DNA from: Vanessa cardui
Taxonomy: Eukaryota; Arthropoda; Insecta; Lepidoptera; Nymphalidae
Reading direction: 5' to 3'
Assembly (NCBI RefSeq): GCF_905220365.1
Contig: NC_061124.1
Coordinates: 2,172,501 to 2,236,500, forward strand
DNA: 64,000 nt
Below the pieces are notes generated by a model, which worked only from the letters and a program-made list of their open reading frames with translations, searched no databases and had not been told where the DNA came from. Below, piece by piece: positions 11,292 to 21,217 of this stretch (the first letter of the stretch is position 1; every line of letters begins with the position of its first letter). A program made the translations under genes and the position numbers.

Positions 11292-12070
11292 ATACCTTTA
11301 GAATTGTTAACCTAACCACCCATTAAACAACGTTCATAAATAAGGCCTTTTATAAGTCTTTTCAGTATGTTTCAGTCATTGTCCATTGAAATTGCGGTAA
11401 GTTTCAAAATTGGAAAAAATTGACAGGAACTATTGTTTGTCCCTTTCATATCATTAAAATTTATCCCTTGTTCGACAGAGATAGATATAGCTTTCGCATT
11501 CTTATCTTAAAGCATGTTCTTTAATTTTGTATTTATCTTTGTATCCATAATAGTGTGATAAAGAGGTGAAATTTGTTTGTATGTAGGGAGCAATCTCCGA
11601 AATTAATGATCCAAATTTTTTCGCCTACACACACATGGCTTTCAGGAATATTACATTCCTGAGTGCTATGAGTGTGTGAGTGCGTATTAATTATATTTAT
11701 TTCATAACGTTTTCTTTATTAATAAATTCCACCCGTGTGAAGGCGTTGTTAAAAAAAAAAATCTTTTCAATTTCGATAATTTTCATGAACTGATTAAAGG
11801 CCCACAGAATATAATCCACCCTTTTTTTGTTAAATGTAAACTGTCTCTTCAAAATTGAGTTGAGCATAAATTAAATTCAAACACTCAATACTTACAGATT
11901 TTTAATATACTATTATAAGGAATTATTAACATTCTCGTTACCCCTCCATTTCATTATAAAGCTTATATTAACAGTAGATACGATGACGAGAAGTAATGGC
12001 TCATTAGGTCAGGATCGATCTTGCGATTTCTATACATCGCTAGGCAACCCTTGAACCATTGCGTTATTGC
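11292..12070. other. no gene recognised
   Basis: AT-rich. A weak Helitron-like fragment may lie around 11570-11730 ('CACCCGTGTGAAGGCGTTG'), too degenerate to call. Confidence 0.45.
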
Positions 12071-12074
12071 TTTG

Positions 12075-12610
12075 TCCTAGCCCGTCTGGGTAGGTACCAC
12101 TCACTCATCAAATATTCTACCGCCAAAGAGCAGTACAGTAGCAGTATTCAGTATTGTTCTGTTTCGGTTTCAAGCGTGAGTGAGCAAGATTAACTACAGG
12201 CACAAGAACATATGGCCCAGTGGTTAGAACACGTGCAGCAGCGCTATATGTATGTGCTTAATTTGTTTTTATAATTCATCTCGTGCTCGGCGGTGAAGGA
12301 AAACATCGTGAGGAAACCTGCATATGTCTAATTTCATCGAAATTCTGCCACATGTGCATTCCACCAACCTGCGTTGGAACAGCGTGGTGGAATATGTTCC
12401 AAGCCCTCTCCTTAATGTAAGAGCCATTAGCCCAGCAGTGGGAAATTTACAGGCTATTACTTTACTTTCTTTTTTACGAGAACATAAAATCTAACTTCTA
12501 AAGGATAGTGGCGCATTGGGGATGTAAGGAATGATTAATATTTCTTACAGCGCCATTGTCTATGGGCTGTGTTAACCACTTAACAGCAGGTCCATTTGCT
12601 CGTCCGCCTA
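12075..12610 (+). repeat. family B repeat split by a SINE insertion
   Basis: The 5' half is at 12075-12212 ('AGCCCGTCTGGGTAGGTACC' to 'GGCACAAGAACATA') and the 3' half resumes at 12479 ('AGAACATAAAATCTAACTTC', 'GTAAGGAATGATTAATATTT'). The break coincides exactly with the target duplication of the family A SINE. Confidence 0.75.
12213..12478 (+). mobile_element. family A SINE nested in family B, 8-bp TSD
   Basis: AGAACATA occurs at 12205-12212 and again at 12479-12486, flanking the SINE. The head starts at TGGCCCAGTGG, and a short deletion has removed the B-box region. The nesting dates this SINE as younger than its host repeat. Confidence 0.85.
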
Positions 12611-13215
12611 CCTTTAATAAGAAAAATACAATAATAATATACGAGTATAATAACAATGTATGATAAAATTTGTTATACATTTACTTTGGAATGAGTATAA
12701 AAATAAACAAGTTATTACTTCTAGTCTGTAATTAAACGTTCGCTGAGCTATAATATTTTTAAAGGATTTATTTAGAGGCACTTAAATATTTGCAATAAAT
12801 AAGCGTTTGCAATTAACTTGTAATTATAAATCAAATAAAGTTTTTAATTAAGAAATAGTATTTTTAATGACTCGAATCATAAATTTCTTTGAAGTTCATA
12901 AGGTCATGGGTACTGATATTATAACTTAGAAATGAACAACTTAGATCACTAGATCCTATGGATGCTTCACAGTAAAACTAATAGGTGCCTCATAACCATG
13001 TTTAATCAAGAAAATTCGTAACATCATATATAATCGTTTTCGAATCTTGACATCGCGATTTAGAAAATTATTTATTTTGACTTAACGCCATCTAGTGACT
13101 GCAATCTACATTAATTACGTGTACTTACATTGACCCCCAAGGGCAAAGTATACAACGGAATTTGATGACATTTGACGTGAAATAATGTTGAACTCAAGGA
13201 AGGACATCGGCTACT
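12611..13215. other. no gene recognised
   Basis: AT-rich sequence with no shared repeat. Confidence 0.5.
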
Positions 13216-13418
13216 TTTTAGGGTTCCGTAGCCAAATGGCAAAAACGGAACCTTTATAGATTCGTCATATCTGTTGTCCGTCCGTTTGTAACTTGTCATT
13301 GGTTTATAAGAGACGAGTAAGGAGTGTTTTTAATCCGTAATTAATCGAAAACCTCTAGTAATAAAAAAAAACATTTTATTTAACAAACAACGAGTCCGAC
13401 TCGCACTTGGCCGCTTTT
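13216..13418 (-). repeat. family H repeat ('GGGTTCCGTA'), short copy
   Basis: On the minus strand it begins 'GGCCAAGTGCGAGTCGGACT' and ends at 'TACGGAACCCTAAAAA', the same ends as the large copy at 41141-47670. Most of the interior is deleted. Confidence 0.65.
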
Positions 13419-13595
13419 ATTTATGACGTGACGACCAACCTCCAAAAATACACAAAGACAAATAACTTTTTATATCTCTTTCTCGTGTTAAAGTTAACGA
13501 TGGACTTTGGGCAGATTTATCTGAGAGGGTACTACCTACACACTAGTTACTGTATTCATTTGCGCCAGACATTGCAAGAGTATGTATGTATAGTA

Positions 13596-13870
13596 CGACA
13601 CAACTTAGATGTCGCATCGGCAAAATTTATATCTCACGCGAATATGATCATTGCACAAATGTAATAACTTGTAATATCATATGACCTAATATATTCGTCA
13701 ATTTGACGCGTCGATTTAGATGCACTTGTTTTCTCTGACGCGTGAATCTATAGCGACGAATAGCTTCGAATGGCGCGATAGGGAGCTATTTCTATTGGTT
13801 GTGTAAATCGGCGGTAATCGGTTTTATTTTCATTCCATTGCATTTTCCGATGCTACATCTAATTTGTGCC
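13596..13870. mobile_element. MITE-like element with about 25-bp terminal inverted repeats
   Basis: The left end reads ACACAACTTAGATGTCGCAT and the reverse complement of the right end reads GCACAAATTAGATGTAGCAT, differing at a few positions. The internal DNA is more GC-rich and has no long frame. No convincing target duplication can be read, so the superfamily is open. Confidence 0.6.
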
Positions 13871-14090
13871 TTACCATATGCCAAAATGTATGTTTGTGTT
13901 TAATAATTGCTTTCACAGTTGAATCTCTAGTCCAATTTTTTCTTGTAACTTGGAACAGTGGATAGTGTAAGAAGTGGAACTGCCTGTCAAACTCGTCCAA
14001 CAAACCTCTTTATTCGATACTACTGAGATTTTATGATCAAAATAAAAAAACGACTACAAACAATAAAACTACTTCAAAACAAATTAATGT

Positions 14091-14405
14091 ACACTAAAAA
14101 GCAATAAAAATAATCTCGTATTCAAAATCTTCTTAGTTCTCCTAAAATGAAATGAAAAATATTACACTACTTAAAAGTCGATTTACGATTAAATAATGTA
14201 GTTACAATTATTCTTATATTTGGAGCCGGTGTCAGCCACGGGCACGAGCTTTGCCAATCAAGAGAAAGAAGCGATCCGAGTCTATTGATCGATAGAGTAT
14301 AGTATCGTATAAAAGTTAATTTGTAAAAACCATATTTCTTAAAGTATTCTCGTGTTTATTTTTACTAGATATATTCTAGGGGTTTTTTGGCTGACACCGA
14401 CTATA
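14091..14405 (-). repeat. family I repeat with inverted GGTGTCAGCCA boxes
   Basis: On the minus strand it matches 61309-61622: 'AGTCGGTGTCAGCCAAAAAA', an inverted partner 'GTGGCTGACACCGG', then 'AATCGTAAATCGACTTTTAA' and 'AATATTTTTCATTTCATTTT'. Two copies within the window establish it as a repeat. Class unknown. Confidence 0.6.
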
Positions 14406-14603
14406 TAAAATAATTTCTGTGTGCCGAGATATTTTATTTAATTTTTTATTTATATTTTGTCGAAATACCATCGGTATGTACATAAAATAATAAGAAAAAG
14501 TAAGAAATAAATTCAAATACGCTGTGATATACCACTACAGGCGTTTACGTTTTAAATTACAATGTGTAGGAATATGAAATCGAAACATATATATATATAT
14601 ATA

Positions 14604-14949
14604 TGACGGCGACTGCGATATATCAACGGCAGGCTCGTCATCAGTAGGATCTTTTGGTATAGGGTTCATGGGTCTCGGGCAATTAATTACAAAGATGACA
14701 ATTCTTGTGTTGTATAATCCAATTATTATAGTTGCGTGAACCAACGGTCCCGTTTGGAAGGCCCGAACTGTATCTCTTTATCTTTAATAAAACGTAGCTT
14801 CAGATGTAACGTTCTCGAAAAACAAGAATGCTCAGCCTGTGACAGTTGTCCCTTCAAAACGATTCCGATCACGTGACTCATGTCACGGCGTTCACACCCC
14901 ACAGATATAACAAAATGAGTAAGTTAATAATTATTCATTATCGACGACA
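14604..14949 (-). repeat. 3' LTR of the gypsy-type element
   Basis: Matches 19470-19815 over its full length, with no difference that I could find by eye. Being an LTR copy, it also carries the ATG and the first 22 codons of gag, which here run into the (TA)n flank and are meaningless. The left neighbour is a short (AT)n run. Confidence 0.95.
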
Positions 14950-15172
14950 CGGCCAATCTGACGAGTCACACGTCCTCGTGTGTATTTGTATCTGGCAACA
15001 AAACAAAATACAGCTGTAGTCATCTCTTAGCTCGGCTTACCTGACCATATAGAAAAATAGCTCATAATTAAGTCACATCAGAAAGGATACCACAAGTTAG
15101 ATTAAAACTCCAATTAACTTTACAAAATCATAGTAATTATTTAATACACCAAGTATTGACAACAACACACAG

Positions 15173-15375
15173 TACTAGCACTTCTTGCCAGTAAGTCTGA
15201 GACGACAGAGGGGTCAATAACAATCCTTCTCTGTGTTAAGATCAATAACGTATGGGACAGTACCAGTCCTTCTCTCTGGTACGTATACCCAAGTCTAACA
15301 TAAGTGGGCAGTATCAGTCCTTCTCACTGATAAGCCCCAAACACGATATACATTACCAGTCCTTCTCACTGGTAA
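15173..15375 (-). promoter_or_regulatory. array of five small stem-loops in the element's 3' UTR
   Basis: Hairpins lie at 15173-15193 (imperfect), 15218-15238, 15260-15282, 15312-15332 and 15353-15375. On the sense strand the loops of four share GAGAAGGA while the stems differ: ACCAGT/ACTGGT in two, ATCAGT/ACTGAT in one, TAACA/TGTTA in another. The changes are paired, so pairing is kept. The array begins about 30 bp after the gag-pol stop. A role in packaging, stability or priming is possible but unproven. Confidence 0.8.
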
Positions 15376-15404
15376 GCTATAGCCTTACTTTGTGTAATAA
15401 TTTA

Positions 15405-18400
15405 CTAGTTTGTACTGGTGGATGGGCCTTCACCCGCATCCTCTATATCTAACTCTTCACTTAATACGTCTAATTCACTCGGAACTTGATCTTGTGGCAT
15501 CTTTCTTATGCGATCATGGGCATACTTGTATGTCCTATTACCAGTTAAAGACTTTAAAACATACCGGTCACCTTCAAGTAGCTCAATTATTTTAAAAGGA
15601 CCTTTATACTTAGGATCAAGCTTCACTTGATTCCGTTCTTCATTTTTTATTAGAACTAAATCACCAACAACATATTTTACTAATTTTGCCTTATTTTTAT
15701 CAAAACGGGACTTCTCATATTTGGCGCTCTTTTCTATATTCCATACCGCTTGTTCTCTCACATTTGCTATATCAACTACATTCTCATTATCATCTGCACA
15801 CAAAAGATTTAGGGGTCTTCCTACCTTACCTATCAAAAGTTCTAAAGGACTCGATTTCGTTATACGGTTAACAGTGCAGTTTAACGCTAACTGAATTTCC
15901 TTTAAACTATCTTGCCACGACCTATCTGACGTTTCAACAGACGTCAACATACCCTTTAACGTTCCCATTACCCTCTCAGCTTGTCCGTTAGCACGACTAG
16001 AGCCTGTAGCAATTAAATGCAAAGCAATACAATGAGATTCACAAAAGTCTTTAAAGTCTTTACTTGCAAAGCAACGACCTTGATCGGCTATTAGGCGACT
16101 AGGAGCACCGAAGAGGGAAATACTAGATTTGAGTGCTTTGATCATACTCGGTGTATCAATCCGCAATGTATGATATAACAAAACAAACTTTGTAAAGGCA
16201 TCTACGAAAACGATAATGTATTCTCTCGTGTCATTTTTACCACTAAGTTTTCCTGTTATGTCCACATGTAAAGTATGCCATGGTATGCATACCTTCGGTA
16301 TGGGATGAAGTTCGGCCTGTACCCTGCCAGAGCTAGATTTTGATACCTTGCATGTGATACAATTGTCTACAAATTTACGCACATATTTCGACATGTGATC
16401 AAACCAGTAATGATAGTAAAGTTTCTCAAGCGTCTTTTCCCAACCAAGATGCATAACTGCCTCGTGAATATGATTCACTACAGACCAACGAAACGCACGC
16501 GGCACGACAGGTAGGCAGCGAGTGCGGTTATTTCTCTGAATCTTGCGAAATAATACACCAGAACGTATCTCGTAAGTTTTAGCATCATCAGCTGGTAAAT
16601 CGTTATTTTGAAGCTTTAAAACAATAGACTGAATTTCTGAGTCACGAATTTGTTCTGCTAAAAGCCAATTTTCGGACAAAGTTGCAATATCGACTCGTTT
16701 TTGCTCAATCTTTTGGGCTTTAACCTCTGAAGTTGTAGAGAGTGGATTTCGAGATAAAAAATCTACATGACTCATTAATTTACCGGGTCTATAAATTATT
16801 TCAAAATCAAATGCCTGAAGAAAAGCCCACCATCGGTGTACTCTAGGCGTCAAATCGAGTTTATTAAAAGAGCTTTTTAAGGAGTTGCAGTCAGTTACAA
16901 TGGTAAAATGACGTCCTTGTAAGTAATGTCGAAAATGTTTTACAGCATTCACCACGGCCAAGGTTTCTAACTCATAAGAGTGATACTTTGACTCGGCTTT
17001 CGTGGTGCGCATGCTAAAGTATTCGACCACATGTAATCTATCGTCTTTTTGAAAGAGGATACCACCATAACCTTCCGCACTGGCATCTGTATGCAATTCC
17101 GTGGGGAGATCAGGATTAAAAATCATAAGAACTGGCTTATTTGTTAGAAGAAAAGTAATTTGCACTCGAATTTTCTCATGTTCTGGCTTCCAAACAAACA
17201 ACTTAGAGGAAACGAGATGAAAAAGAGGGGTCATAATTTGAGAAAAACCAGAAATAAATTTTCTAAAATAAGAGGCAAGGCCAATGAATTGCCTGAGTTG
17301 ATGAACATTTTCAGGTGGTGGTAACTTGGTAAGAGCCTCGACTTTTCTTGGATTAGGCCTCACTTCACCAGCTGTTATATCATACCCAAGAAACTCTACG
17401 CGACGTTTTAAAAAGGAACATTTCGAAATATTAAGTGAAAAACCAGCCTTAGTCAGAGCTGTCAAAACCTCACGTAACCGTTCTAAGCCTTCTTTTTCGT
17501 CTAGTGACGGAATTAAAATATCATCCATGTAAAGGATCGCGTATGAATATACTAAGTTACCTAAGGCATTTGATGCTGCACGTTGGAAAACACTTGGCGC
17601 GTTTCGTAAACCGAAAGGCATTGTGAGATACTCATATTGGCCATCTGGGGTAACGAAAGCAGTACGTTCAATACTTTCGACACTTACGGGTATAAGATTA
17701 AACCCACTTGCACAATCTAGGCAGGAGAAGAAATAAGCCCCAGACAGTCTTGCAATCAAGTCAGAAATTAAAGGCAGTGGGAAGCGATCAGGTACAGTAT
17801 TTCTATTTAATTCTCGATAATCCACACACATACGATCACTACCATCACGCTTTTTTACCAATAAAATAGGGCTTGAAAAGGGAGAACAACTAGGACGAAT
17901 AATTTTTGCTTGTAACAAATCGTTAATTATGGTACGCACAACCTGCCTTTCACCTGGACTTAATCGGTACGGACGACGTTGAACAACAACATTTGGATTT
18001 ATCAAACGAATATTTAATTCACCAGTTGTAACACGCGTTTTTGGCAACCCGTCAACAAACGAATCGGAAAAATCATTTAACAACATTACTAATTTTTGTT
18101 TATTTTCCAAGGAAATATCTGAATTTACGTTATGCAAATTAAAACTTAAAGGTACTTCACAAAAATCAACTTCTTTAAACTTTGTAATTGTTAAACAAGT
18201 ATCTGTCATCGTAATGGTATAACCTAGTTTTAGAATATCGCGACCTATCATAACGTCTTGCCTTAAGGCGTTATCGGGCAAAATGTGAAATAAAATTGAC
18301 AAACAATTCCCATTAATAACAACGTCACTTTGAATTTGTTCGGTACAACAAAGCGTTGAGTTACCAATGCCGGTAATATGAACAGAGGCATGATAACGTG

Positions 18401-19535
18401 TGCCTAAAAATTTACTAGCTACACTAAGTTTTATGAGAGAACATTCGGCACCGGAATCGAAGTAAAATGAGTACGACTCACCGGAGTGTTCTAGTTGGCC
18501 CGTCACGCCTTGTATCTCACAATAGTCCACACGACGCTGTGGTAGTGCTCCGCCTATACCAGCCTTTCCATTTGTGCTGCTATTATTGCGAGGGCCGAAG
18601 TTTGAACAGTTTGTTGCGATGTGTCCTTTTTCGCCACAAGAGAAGCAAATTACGTTTTTCTTTATGTTAGGAACGGCTATCGACGAAGAGCTTGTGGATG
18701 CACCTCGAGATTGACCTGCATTAAACTTTCTTTTGCGACAGTCAATCAACTTATGACCCACGTTACCACAATAATTGCATGTCAAAGGTTCTGATGTTGA
18801 AGATTTGAAACGTTTGTTATCTGACACTTTGTTGTGACGATCATGTTGGTTGCGTTTCAAATAAGAAAATGACTTCATTTCTTGCAGCAACTTGCTTCTG
18901 TTGGAAATTTCGGTGGTGCATGCCAGACGATGAAGTGTAGTGTCAAATTGTGAGGTATGTGCAAGTACAAACGATACAGCAATTTCCTCAGCAGTCAGGT
19001 TTTTCCATTTCGCTATTAGTGACGTCATCAATCGACTTGCATATGCAGCCATACACTCGCCTTCTTTTGGACGACCGTTGTGGATATTTATAAGAGCTGC
19101 TGCAACGGTTTCAGTACTATCATAACGAGCAAGAAACACTTCCTTAAAATAAGTCCACGTCATACCAGAGTGTGATACTTGTGACAGCCACGAAGAAGCA
19201 CTGCCTTTCAAGGACTTGCTGAGCGCAATGATCAAGGCACCTCCTTCCAACGCTTGTTCTGCCATACAAATATCAATAGTCGAACACCAGGCACGTGCAT
19301 CAGCATCATTAGAGTCAGGATTGAACTCTGGGAGTGTTGGTACGGCTTGACGTGATTTCATAACTTCAATAAGCTGCGCCATATTCCGTTGTTGAAGTTC
19401 AAACATCATCTGCCATTGGCTTTCATGGGTAGTTGGTGGTTGCGATGCCCGAGTGTATCCCACTTCTGATGACGGCGACTGCGATATATCAACGGCAGGC
19501 TCGTCATCAGTAGGATCTTTTGGTATAGGGTTCAT
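15405..19535 (-). CDS. gag-pol polyprotein of the gypsy-type retrotransposon
   Basis: From the first true ATG (19535) the frame is 1,376 codons and ends in TAG followed at once by TAA. An open extension to 19610 begins with TTG and is not a likely start. Residues here are counted from that extension (subtract 25 for the ATG protein). Gag: two CCHC knuckles at 278-291 and 322-335. Protease: DSG at 385-387. RT: 540-740, with YMDD at 694-697. RNase H: TDAS at 841-844 and VTDCN at 906-910. Integrase: HHCC at H1049, H1054, C1084, C1087; catalytic D1117, D1176, E1212 (D-35-E). A GPF-type module follows near 1337, and there is no chromodomain. It makes and inserts new DNA copies of the element. No frameshift separates gag and pol, so enzyme/coat ratio must be set some other way. 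The first 22 codons lie within the LTR. Confidence 0.95.
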   Translation of the reverse strand: MNPIPKDPTDDEPAVDISQSPSSEVGYTRASQPPTTHESQWQMMFELQQRNMAQLIEVMKSRQAVPTLPEFNPDSNDADARAWCSTIDICMAEQALEGGALIIALSKSLKGSASSWLSQVSHSGMTWTYFKEVFLARYDSTETVAAALINIHNGRPKEGECMAAYASRLMTSLIAKWKNLTAEEIAVSFVLAHTSQFDTTLHRLACTTEISNRSKLLQEMKSFSYLKRNQHDRHNKVSDNKRFKSSTSEPLTCNYCGNVGHKLIDCRKRKFNAGQSRGASTSSSSIAVPNIKKNVICFSCGEKGHIATNCSNFGPRNNSSTNGKAGIGGALPQRRVDYCEIQGVTGQLEHSGESYSFYFDSGAECSLIKLSVASKFLGTRYHASVHITGIGNSTLCCTEQIQSDVVINGNCLSILFHILPDNALRQDVMIGRDILKLGYTITMTDTCLTITKFKEVDFCEVPLSFNLHNVNSDISLENKQKLVMLLNDFSDSFVDGLPKTRVTTGELNIRLINPNVVVQRRPYRLSPGERQVVRTIINDLLQAKIIRPSCSPFSSPILLVKKRDGSDRMCVDYRELNRNTVPDRFPLPLISDLIARLSGAYFFSCLDCASGFNLIPVSVESIERTAFVTPDGQYEYLTMPFGLRNAPSVFQRAASNALGNLVYSYAILYMDDILIPSLDEKEGLERLREVLTALTKAGFSLNISKCSFLKRRVEFLGYDITAGEVRPNPRKVEALTKLPPPENVHQLRQFIGLASYFRKFISGFSQIMTPLFHLVSSKLFVWKPEHEKIRVQITFLLTNKPVLMIFNPDLPTELHTDASAEGYGGILFQKDDRLHVVEYFSMRTTKAESKYHSYELETLAVVNAVKHFRHYLQGRHFTIVTDCNSLKSSFNKLDLTPRVHRWWAFLQAFDFEIIYRPGKLMSHVDFLSRNPLSTTSEVKAQKIEQKRVDIATLSENWLLAEQIRDSEIQSIVLKLQNNDLPADDAKTYEIRSGVLFRKIQRNNRTRCLPVVPRAFRWSVVNHIHEAVMHLGWEKTLEKLYYHYWFDHMSKYVRKFVDNCITCKVSKSSSGRVQAELHPIPKVCIPWHTLHVDITGKLSGKNDTREYIIVFVDAFTKFVLLYHTLRIDTPSMIKALKSSISLFGAPSRLIADQGRCFASKDFKDFCESHCIALHLIATGSSRANGQAERVMGTLKGMLTSVETSDRSWQDSLKEIQLALNCTVNRITKSSPLELLIGKVGRPLNLLCADDNENVVDIANVREQAVWNIEKSAKYEKSRFDKNKAKLVKYVVGDLVLIKNEERNQVKLDPKYKGPFKIIELLEGDRYVLKSLTGNRTYKYAHDRIRKMPQDQVPSELDVLSEELDIEDAGEGPSTSTN
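19449..19469 (-). other. putative primer-binding site, tRNA-Leu-like
   Basis: Directly after the 5' LTR the sense strand reads TCAGAAGTGGGAT. This resembles the complement of a leucine tRNA T-arm/acceptor, but starts a few nucleotides inside the tRNA rather than at TGG. The comparison is from memory, so the tRNA identity is tentative. The site lies within the gag coding frame. Confidence 0.4.
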
Positions 19536-19811
19536 GGGTCTCGGGCAATTAATTACAAAGATGACAATTCTTGTGTTGTATAATCCAATTATTATAGTTG
19601 CGTGAACCAACGGTCCCGTTTGGAAGGCCCGAACTGTATCTCTTTATCTTTAATAAAACGTAGCTTCAGATGTAACGTTCTCGAAAAACAAGAATGCTCA
19701 GCCTGTGACAGTTGTCCCTTCAAAACGATTCCGATCACGTGACTCATGTCACGGCGTTCACACCCCACAGATATAACAAAATGAGTAAGTTAATAATTAT
19801 TCATTATCGAC

Positions 19812-19815
<4 letters not shown>
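19470..19815 (-). repeat. 5' LTR of the gypsy-type element
   Basis: TG...CA repeat that should hold the pol II promoter and start site. The sense strand carries an ATCACGTGAC-like E-box (near 19739 on the plus strand) and ATTAAAG. The gag ATG (19533-19535) lies 66 bp before the LTR's internal edge. The outer edge abuts (TA)n. Confidence 0.95.

Positions 19816-19878
<63 letters not shown>
19816..19878. repeat. (TA)n microsatellite, insertion target of the LTR element
   Basis: About 31 TA units. A shorter (AT)n run lies at the other edge (14587-14603), so the element split one tract. Confidence 0.95.
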
Positions 19879-19884
<6 letters not shown>

Positions 19885-19920
19885 CATATATACAAGATAT
19901 TATATTAACACAGTTATTTT

Positions 19921-20176
19921 TATTATTACAGTTATTATAAAACGGGATATTTACCATGCTTTTTTTATTTTTATTTAATGGAATTCAATATTTCGACATT
20001 ATTTACGAATATCTCGTGAACAAGGAATCAAATAAAAATAAAAAAAAGCATTGTAAATATTCCGTTTTTAATAACTGTAATAATATTGATATACAGTACA
20101 TACATACATACATACATACCAACAAACCGTAATTCGGTTTTTTCATTTTTATTTGATGCCTTATTCACGAGATATT
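19921..20176. repeat. overlapping fold-back DNA with (CATA)n
   Basis: Arm 19921-19979 is inverted at about 20027-20085 ('TATTATTACAGTTATTA', 'CATGCTTTTTTTATTTTTAT'). A second pair, 20009-20039 with 20145-20176 ('AATATCTCGTGAA' and complement), overlaps the first. A (CATA)n run lies at 20095-20119. Non-coding; possibly a foldback transposon or nested palindromic repeats. Confidence 0.7.
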
Positions 20177-20199
20177 CCATGATATTTTATTTCGTCTGT

Positions 20200-21217
20200 A
20201 TAAAGTTTGTGAAGTAACAATATCGTAAAGGGAACTTAGAATTGACCACATGGAACAGGTTCCGTCACAGTCCGTTAGGCCAAGTGTAAGGCCCCATTAA
20301 CCGTATCCCGTCGGACCCATATCCGCCTGGGAAGCGAACTTGATACCCTGAGGTCATTTTAATATTGTGTTCGTACTACGTTACTTTGTTTTTTGTTCTT
20401 TTGACAGTTGAAATTATTGTACCAGAAGTTGTATTTTTTACGTAAAACTTGAAAAATTCAACTGTTCAAAGTTGAAACGTCAAGGTTGAAATAAAATAGG
20501 TATGTAAAATTGATATTCTTATTAATTTGATAGTATTTTAGAAGTACGATAAAAATGCTATTTAAAATAAAATTAGTGCGTTTTATTCTCCAACGTTTCT
20601 CATTTGTCATATAAGAGAAACTTTGTCATATGTTTTTATCATAAAAAAATTATACATTCAGTATTACACATAAAATTATATTAACTTGAATACTGTAATC
20701 TATATATAAATAAGCGAAATACCACTCACAGATTAATAATAAAATCTGAGAAACTGTTACATACTTGAAATTGGGCAGGTAGGTTTCTTACAGGGTGTAG
20801 ATATGCGTTAACTAAGGGGTAAACACCCCTAAGGGGGTAAAAAGGGGAAAGGCAGTTTGTGTTAATATTAACAATTTAAATTATATTGAAGAATTATTCG
20901 TTGTTAGGAAATGTAGAAATAAAATGGTACGAATTTAAATTTTCTTTGATAAAGAAAATCAGCATTAATTACTACATCATAACAATGTTAGTTATAAACT
21001 ATCACGCTATTAAACAAAATATTCAGTGTATTTTATACCACGCTAATCTTTACACAAGATTGCCAATATAAAATTAGTTCTCAATTCCGATCCCCAACCG
21101 ATGCAAGTAATCGCGTTTACCTACATTACAAAGGCGGGTTTCACTTGGCCCATCTTGTCGAAAGTTGCCAACACATCTTTTCTCTTCATACTTAACTTAC
21201 TTACTTAATTTGTATAT
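20200..21217. other. no gene recognised
   Basis: AT-rich. A GC-skewed patch at 20812-20850 ('AAGGGGTAAACACCCCTAAG') probably derives from an old repeat. Confidence 0.5.

Larger units (their letters stand above)
14604..19815 (-). mobile_element. complete Ty3/gypsy-type LTR retrotransposon
   Basis: A 5,212-bp element bounded by two 346-bp direct repeats that begin TG and end CA, sitting inside a (TA)n microsatellite (TATA abuts both outer edges, compatible with a 4-bp target duplication). The minus strand encodes one gag-pol polyprotein with protease, RT, RNase H and integrase in gypsy order. I see no env frame, so it is a retrotransposon rather than an errantivirus. LTR identity and the unbroken frame imply recent insertion. 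A single long frame recalls elements such as blastopia in the mdg3 group, but a tree would be needed. Confidence 0.95.

Noticed and set aside
13407..13664. 85-codon frame as a small gene
   Set aside because: It crosses the boundary between a family H copy and a MITE-like element; no domain or splice context.
14535..14744. 70-codon minus-strand frame identical at its start to the gag-pol frame
   Set aside because: It is the 3' LTR copy of the gag start running into the (AT)n flank, not a separate gene.
19536..19610. 25-codon N-terminal extension of the gag-pol frame
   Set aside because: The extension begins at TTG, and the first ATG is at 19535. Non-ATG initiation is possible but unsupported.
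14604..19815. Endogenous retrovirus with envelope
   Set aside because: Less than 500 bp lies between the pol stop and the 3' LTR, and it holds no env frame.
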